From assembly GCA_028276315.1 (NCBI GenBank), contig JAPYWP010000025.1:1-7965 (forward strand): a stretch of 7,965 bases of DNA. Reading direction: 5' to 3'. A program made the translations under genes and the position numbers. Of the stretch, positions 5,240 to 7,965 are shown piece by piece. The stretch's first letter is position 1. Each line of letters starts with the position of its first letter. Source of the stretch: Minisyncoccota bacterium (GTDB lineage: Bacteria; Patescibacteriota; Minisyncoccia; UBA6257; HR35). Under the pieces are notes generated by a model. The model saw only the letters and a list, made by a program, of their open reading frames with translations. It ran no database searches and was not told the DNA's origin.

Positions 5240-5854
5240 TTATTCTACAATTAAATTTAAATTAATTTCTTTTAACAAGCTTTTATCTTTTAAAATTTTA
5301 ATTTTAACTTTATATTTTCCTGACTTTTCCCAAAAATGAGTTATTGTTTTTTCTTTATCAAATTTTATATTTTCTTCTGAACCATCGCCCCAATCTATAT
5401 ATAAATTTTTTGCATCTTCATTTTGAATATAAATTTTTGTTGGGTTTTTAGAATAAAAATAGAATGATTCTGGAATTTGAATGTTTTTTTGTAATATCTT
5501 ATTTATGTTTTCAACAATATCATCCTTAATATTTTCAAATTTTTGAATAAAATTTTTACTCTCGGTTAAAACTGAATCTTTGATATCTTCAATTTTTTTA
5601 ATTGATGAATTAAACTTTTCTTTTAAATTTCCCCCTTTTTCAATTTCTGTATTTTTTAAAAAATCTAAATTACTATTTAATGCTTTGAAATTTTTAGTAA
5701 TCGAGAAATAATTTTTTAATTTATTTGGTAAATTTGAAGTTAAAATTAGAAAAATTGCCAAAAACAAAAATATTGTTAGAAAATAAAGAGAAAGGGTTTT
5801 TTTAAAATATTCTTTTATTTTATTTTCTTTTTTCGGCTCTTCTTTATTTTTCAT
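5240..5854 (-). CDS. Single-pass membrane protein with C-terminal PKD domain, function unknown
   Basis: 204 aa, three regions. Residues 1-20 are Lys/Glu-rich and probably cytoplasmic. Residues about 21-39 form a strongly hydrophobic membrane segment with no signal-peptidase or lipobox cysteine motif, so a signal anchor. Residues about 50-125 are charged and helical, probably coiled coil. Residues about 136-203 look like a PKD domain: WGDGS at 155-159, then H173 and G179-K-Y181, matching the conserved WGDG...H.F...G.Y.V pattern. By the positive-inside rule the PKD domain would be outside the cell, where such folds usually mediate protein or sugar contacts. I do not recognise the specific family. 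The gene opposes its neighbours, diverges from clpB across 61 bp, and its TAA stop lies 5 nt from tRNA-Ala with no visible terminator. Confidence 0.8.
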   Translation of the reverse strand: MKNKEEPKKENKIKEYFKKTLSLYFLTIFLFLAIFLILTSNLPNKLKNYFSITKNFKALNSNLDFLKNTEIEKGGNLKEKFNSSIKKIEDIKDSVLTESKNFIQKFENIKDDIVENINKILQKNIQIPESFYFYSKNPTKIYIQNEDAKNLYIDWGDGSEENIKFDKEKTITHFWEKSGKYKVKIKILKDKSLLKEINLNLIVE

Positions 5855-5861
5855 AAATTTG

Positions 5862-5870
5862 TGGTATAAT
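5862..5870 (+). promoter_or_regulatory. Extended -10 promoter for clpB
   Basis: TGGTATAAT is a perfect TGnTATAAT extended -10 element in the 61-bp divergent region. The predicted start is near 5877, giving a leader of about 39 nt. No CIRCE (TTAGCACTC-N9-GAGTGCTAA) repeat or obvious heat-shock sigma site accompanies it, so heat control of clpB is not visible here. Confidence 0.6.
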
Positions 5871-5871
5871 T

Positions 5872-5877
5872 ATTATA
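5872..5877 (-). promoter_or_regulatory. -10 box for the PKD-protein gene, back to back with the clpB -10
   Basis: Reading the minus strand, TATAAT occupies 5877 to 5872, one base from the plus-strand TATAAT at 5865-5870. The predicted start near 5866 gives a leader of about 12 nt before the ATG at 5854. There is no TG extension and no clear -35. The two boxes with the central T form the 13-bp inverted repeat at 5865-5877. Confidence 0.45.
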
Positions 5878-5897
5878 AATCAAAATTAAAAATTTAG

Positions 5898-5903
5898 TAT
5901 AAT
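5898..5903 (+). promoter_or_regulatory. Possible second, near-leaderless -10 box for clpB
   Basis: A second TATAAT lies 12 nt before the clpB ATG. If used, the start would be near 5910, leaving about 6 nt (agaaac) of leader, too short for a Shine-Dalgarno. There is no TG extension and no -35 match, and TATAAT is expected by chance in DNA this AT-rich. Confidence 0.3.
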
Positions 5904-5915
5904 TTATATAGAAAC

Positions 5916-7965
5916 ATGATTCCGTTTAATAAGTTTACATTTAAAGCTCAAGAGGCTCTTCAAAGATCACAAGAAAAAGCTCTTTCTTTGAATCATTCAG
6001 AATTAAGAGCTATACATATTTTGTATGGTTTAATTACAACACCAGAAAATCTTTCTTTAGATATTTTAAAAAAATTAAATGTTGATATTTATAATTTAGA
6101 AAAGACTATTAATGATGAAATTTTAAGAATTCCAAGAATTTTTACATCTTCTAACATAACTCAAATTTATTTATCAAATGAAGTTGTTCAAGTTTTAGAT
6201 GAGGCTAAAAATTTAGCTCAAAAAATGGGTGATGAATTTATATCTTGTGAGCATATATTTTTGGCTCTTTTAAATGTAAAGACATTAGCTAAATATATTT
6301 TAGAAAAATATGGTGTTAGTTTTGAAAAAGCATTAAAATACTTAAAAGAAGTTAGAGGTGATCAAAAGGTTGTAGATGAGACTCCAGAGACTAAATTTAA
6401 AACTATAGAAAAATATACTCAAAACTTAACTCAGCTTGCAAGGCAAAAACAATTAGACCCAATTATAGGAAGAGATAGCGAGATAAGAAGAGTAATTGAG
6501 ATACTTTCACGAAGAACAAAAAATAATCCTGTTTTAATAGGAGAGCCTGGTGTTGGAAAAACTGCAATAGTTGAAGGTTTGGCCCAAAGAATAGTTGCTG
6601 GTGATGTTCCAAACATTTTAAAAAATAAAGAAGTTATAGCTTTAGATATAAGCGCTTTAGTTGCTGGTACAAAATTTAGAGGAGAATTTGAAGAAAGACT
6701 AAAAGCATTTTTAAAAGAAGTTATCTCAAATAAAAATAAGTATATTATTTTTGTAGATGAGCTTCATACATTAGTTGGTGCTGGTGCAGCAGAAGGTGCT
6801 ATTGATGCTTCAAATATTTTAAAACCATCTTTAACAAAAGGAGAACTTCAAATTATAGGAGCAACTACTTTTCATGATTATAAACTTTATATAGAAAAGG
6901 ATCCTGCTTTTGAAAGAAGATTCCAGCCTGTTTATGTTGAAGAACCATCTCCAGAAGAGGCAATAGCTATTTTAAGAGGTCTTAAAGAAAAGTATGAAGT
7001 TTTTCATGGAGTTAAAATAAGTGATTCTGCTATAGTTAGTGCTGTAAATCTTTCAATAAGATATATTACTCAAAGATTTTTACCAGATAAAGCAATTGAT
7101 TTAATTGATGAAGCTGCAGCAGCATTGAAACTTGAAAGAGAAAGTTTACCTCAAGAAATTGATGAACTTCAAAGAAAAATAAAAATGCTTGAAATCCAAA
7201 AAGAAGCATTAATAAAAGAAGAAAAACCATCAGCAGAGATTAAAAAAATAGAAAAAGAATTGAAAAATATTAAAAAAGAATATGAAAACAAAATAAAAAT
7301 TTTTGAAGAAGAGAAAAAATTAGTTCAAGAAATTAATGATTTGAAATCTCATATAGAAGCACTTAAAGAAGATGCAAAAGACGCAGAAAGAAGAAGTGAT
7401 TTTGGTAGGGTTGCTGAGATTTTATATGGAGAACTTCCTTATTATCAGAAAAAATTGCAAGAATTAGAGAAAACTTTAAATTCAAGAAAAAATAGATTTT
7501 TAAAAGATGAAGTAACAGATGAAGATATTGCTAGGGTTGTTTCAAGATGGACAGGAATTCCTATAACAAGATTAGTTGAAAGTGAGGCAGAAAAACTTAA
7601 AAGAGCTGAAGAGGAACTTAAAAAAAGAGTTGTTGGTCAAGATGAGGCGGTTGAGGCTGTTGCAAATGCTTTGCGCAGAGCCAGGACAGGATTAGCTGAC
7701 GAAGATAAACCACTTGCTTCATTTTTGTTTTTAGGGCCAACAGGAGTTGGGAAAACAGAACTTGCAAGAGCATTAACAGAGTTTATGTTTAATGATGAAA
7801 AACTTATGGTAAGACTTGATATGTCAGAATATATGGAGCCGCATTCTGTTGCAAAGCTTATAGGATCACCACCAGGATATGTTGGTTATGAAGAAGGAGG
7901 GCAATTAACAGAAATTATAAAACATAAACCATATAGTTTAATTTTATTTGATGAGATAGAAAAAG
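5916..7965 (+). CDS. clpB: ATP-dependent protein disaggregase ClpB (3' partial)
   Basis: Hexameric cytosolic AAA+ chaperone that threads aggregated proteins through its pore, usually with DnaK. The frame runs from ATG 5916 to the right edge (683 full codons); the E. coli protein is 857 aa, so about the last 170 residues are missing. Order: Clp N domain (1 to about 150, starting MIPFNKFTFKAQEALQ), AAA-1 with Walker A GEPGVGKT (209-216) and Walker B D281-E282, then a long coiled-coil middle domain (about 405-530) including the ClpB-typical AEILYGELPYYQKKL, then WTGIP and AAA-2 with Walker A GPTGVGKT (607-614), pore loop GYVGYEEGG and Walker B D679-E680 at the edge. The full-length M domain distinguishes ClpB from ClpC/ClpA. 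All visible catalytic residues are intact. No Shine-Dalgarno precedes the ATG; the start is fixed by N-domain homology. Confidence 0.96.
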   Translation, partial: MIPFNKFTFKAQEALQRSQEKALSLNHSELRAIHILYGLITTPENLSLDILKKLNVDIYNLEKTINDEILRIPRIFTSSNITQIYLSNEVVQVLDEAKNLAQKMGDEFISCEHIFLALLNVKTLAKYILEKYGVSFEKALKYLKEVRGDQKVVDETPETKFKTIEKYTQNLTQLARQKQLDPIIGRDSEIRRVIEILSRRTKNNPVLIGEPGVGKTAIVEGLAQRIVAGDVPNILKNKEVIALDISALVAGTKFRGEFEERLKAFLKEVISNKNKYIIFVDELHTLVGAGAAEGAIDASNILKPSLTKGELQIIGATTFHDYKLYIEKDPAFERRFQPVYVEEPSPEEAIAILRGLKEKYEVFHGVKISDSAIVSAVNLSIRYITQRFLPDKAIDLIDEAAAALKLERESLPQEIDELQRKIKMLEIQKEALIKEEKPSAEIKKIEKELKNIKKEYENKIKIFEEEKKLVQEINDLKSHIEALKEDAKDAERRSDFGRVAEILYGELPYYQKKLQELEKTLNSRKNRFLKDEVTDEDIARVVSRWTGIPITRLVESEAEKLKRAEEELKKRVVGQDEAVEAVANALRRARTGLADEDKPLASFLFLGPTGVGKTELARALTEFMFNDEKLMVRLDMSEYMEPHSVAKLIGSPPGYVGYEEGGQLTEIIKHKPYSLILFDEIEK

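Noticed and set aside
5855..5915. CIRCE or other heat-shock operator upstream of clpB
   Set aside because: No TTAGCACTC-type inverted repeat is present; the only symmetry is the TATAAT palindrome.
6431..6616. 61-aa minus-strand reading frame opposite clpB
   Set aside because: Antisense of the conserved ClpB AAA-1 region; no independent support.

Overview
This is a very AT-rich, tightly packed bacterial chromosome segment (coding GC well under 30% by eye). It reads with the standard bacterial code: UGG encodes Trp, and every protein-gene stop I can see is TAA except one TAG. The NusA sequence, which ends just after its second KH domain, and the small compact gene set recall Patescibacteria (CPR, Parcubacteria-like). 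That placement is from memory of family sequences and is tentative. The window looks like ordinary core genome; I see no mobile element, prophage or CRISPR array.

Layout, left to right. (1) The C-terminal part of nusA (transcription elongation/termination factor) enters from the left edge and ends at 887, followed by a terminator-like hairpin at 899-926. (2) A three-gene plus-strand run follows: inorganic pyrophosphatase (ppa, 934-1449), a metal-type ABC ATPase (1451-2110) and an ABC-3 family permease (2112-2873). The junctions are 1 nt long and read TAATATG. No substrate-binding protein gene is present. (3) A four-tRNA cluster, Thr(GGT), Asp(GTC), Pro(TGG), Pro(CGG), at 2882-3202 is preceded by an extended -10 element that overlaps the permease stop codon. 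(4) A 638-aa SF1B (UPF1/IGHMBP2-type) helicase gene at 3257-5173 follows. (5) A tRNA-Ala(CGC) gene at 5164-5234 begins inside the last codons of the helicase gene, so the helicase stop codon lies inside the tRNA. (6) A minus-strand gene (5240-5854) encodes a single-pass membrane protein with a C-terminal PKD domain, converging on the tRNA. (7) A 61-bp divergent promoter region has back-to-back -10 boxes that form a perfect palindrome. (8) clpB, a disaggregase, runs off the right edge.

The most unusual feature is the tRNA-flanked helicase gene. RNase P maturation of tRNA-Ala would cut the helicase message before its stop codon, so one transcript cannot yield both an intact helicase mRNA and a mature tRNA-Ala. 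Other themes are signals doing double duty (a -10 box over a stop codon, a stop codon inside a tRNA), the absence of clear Shine-Dalgarno sequences, and GC-rich tRNAs in an AT-rich genome. No wholly new multi-gene system is evident.
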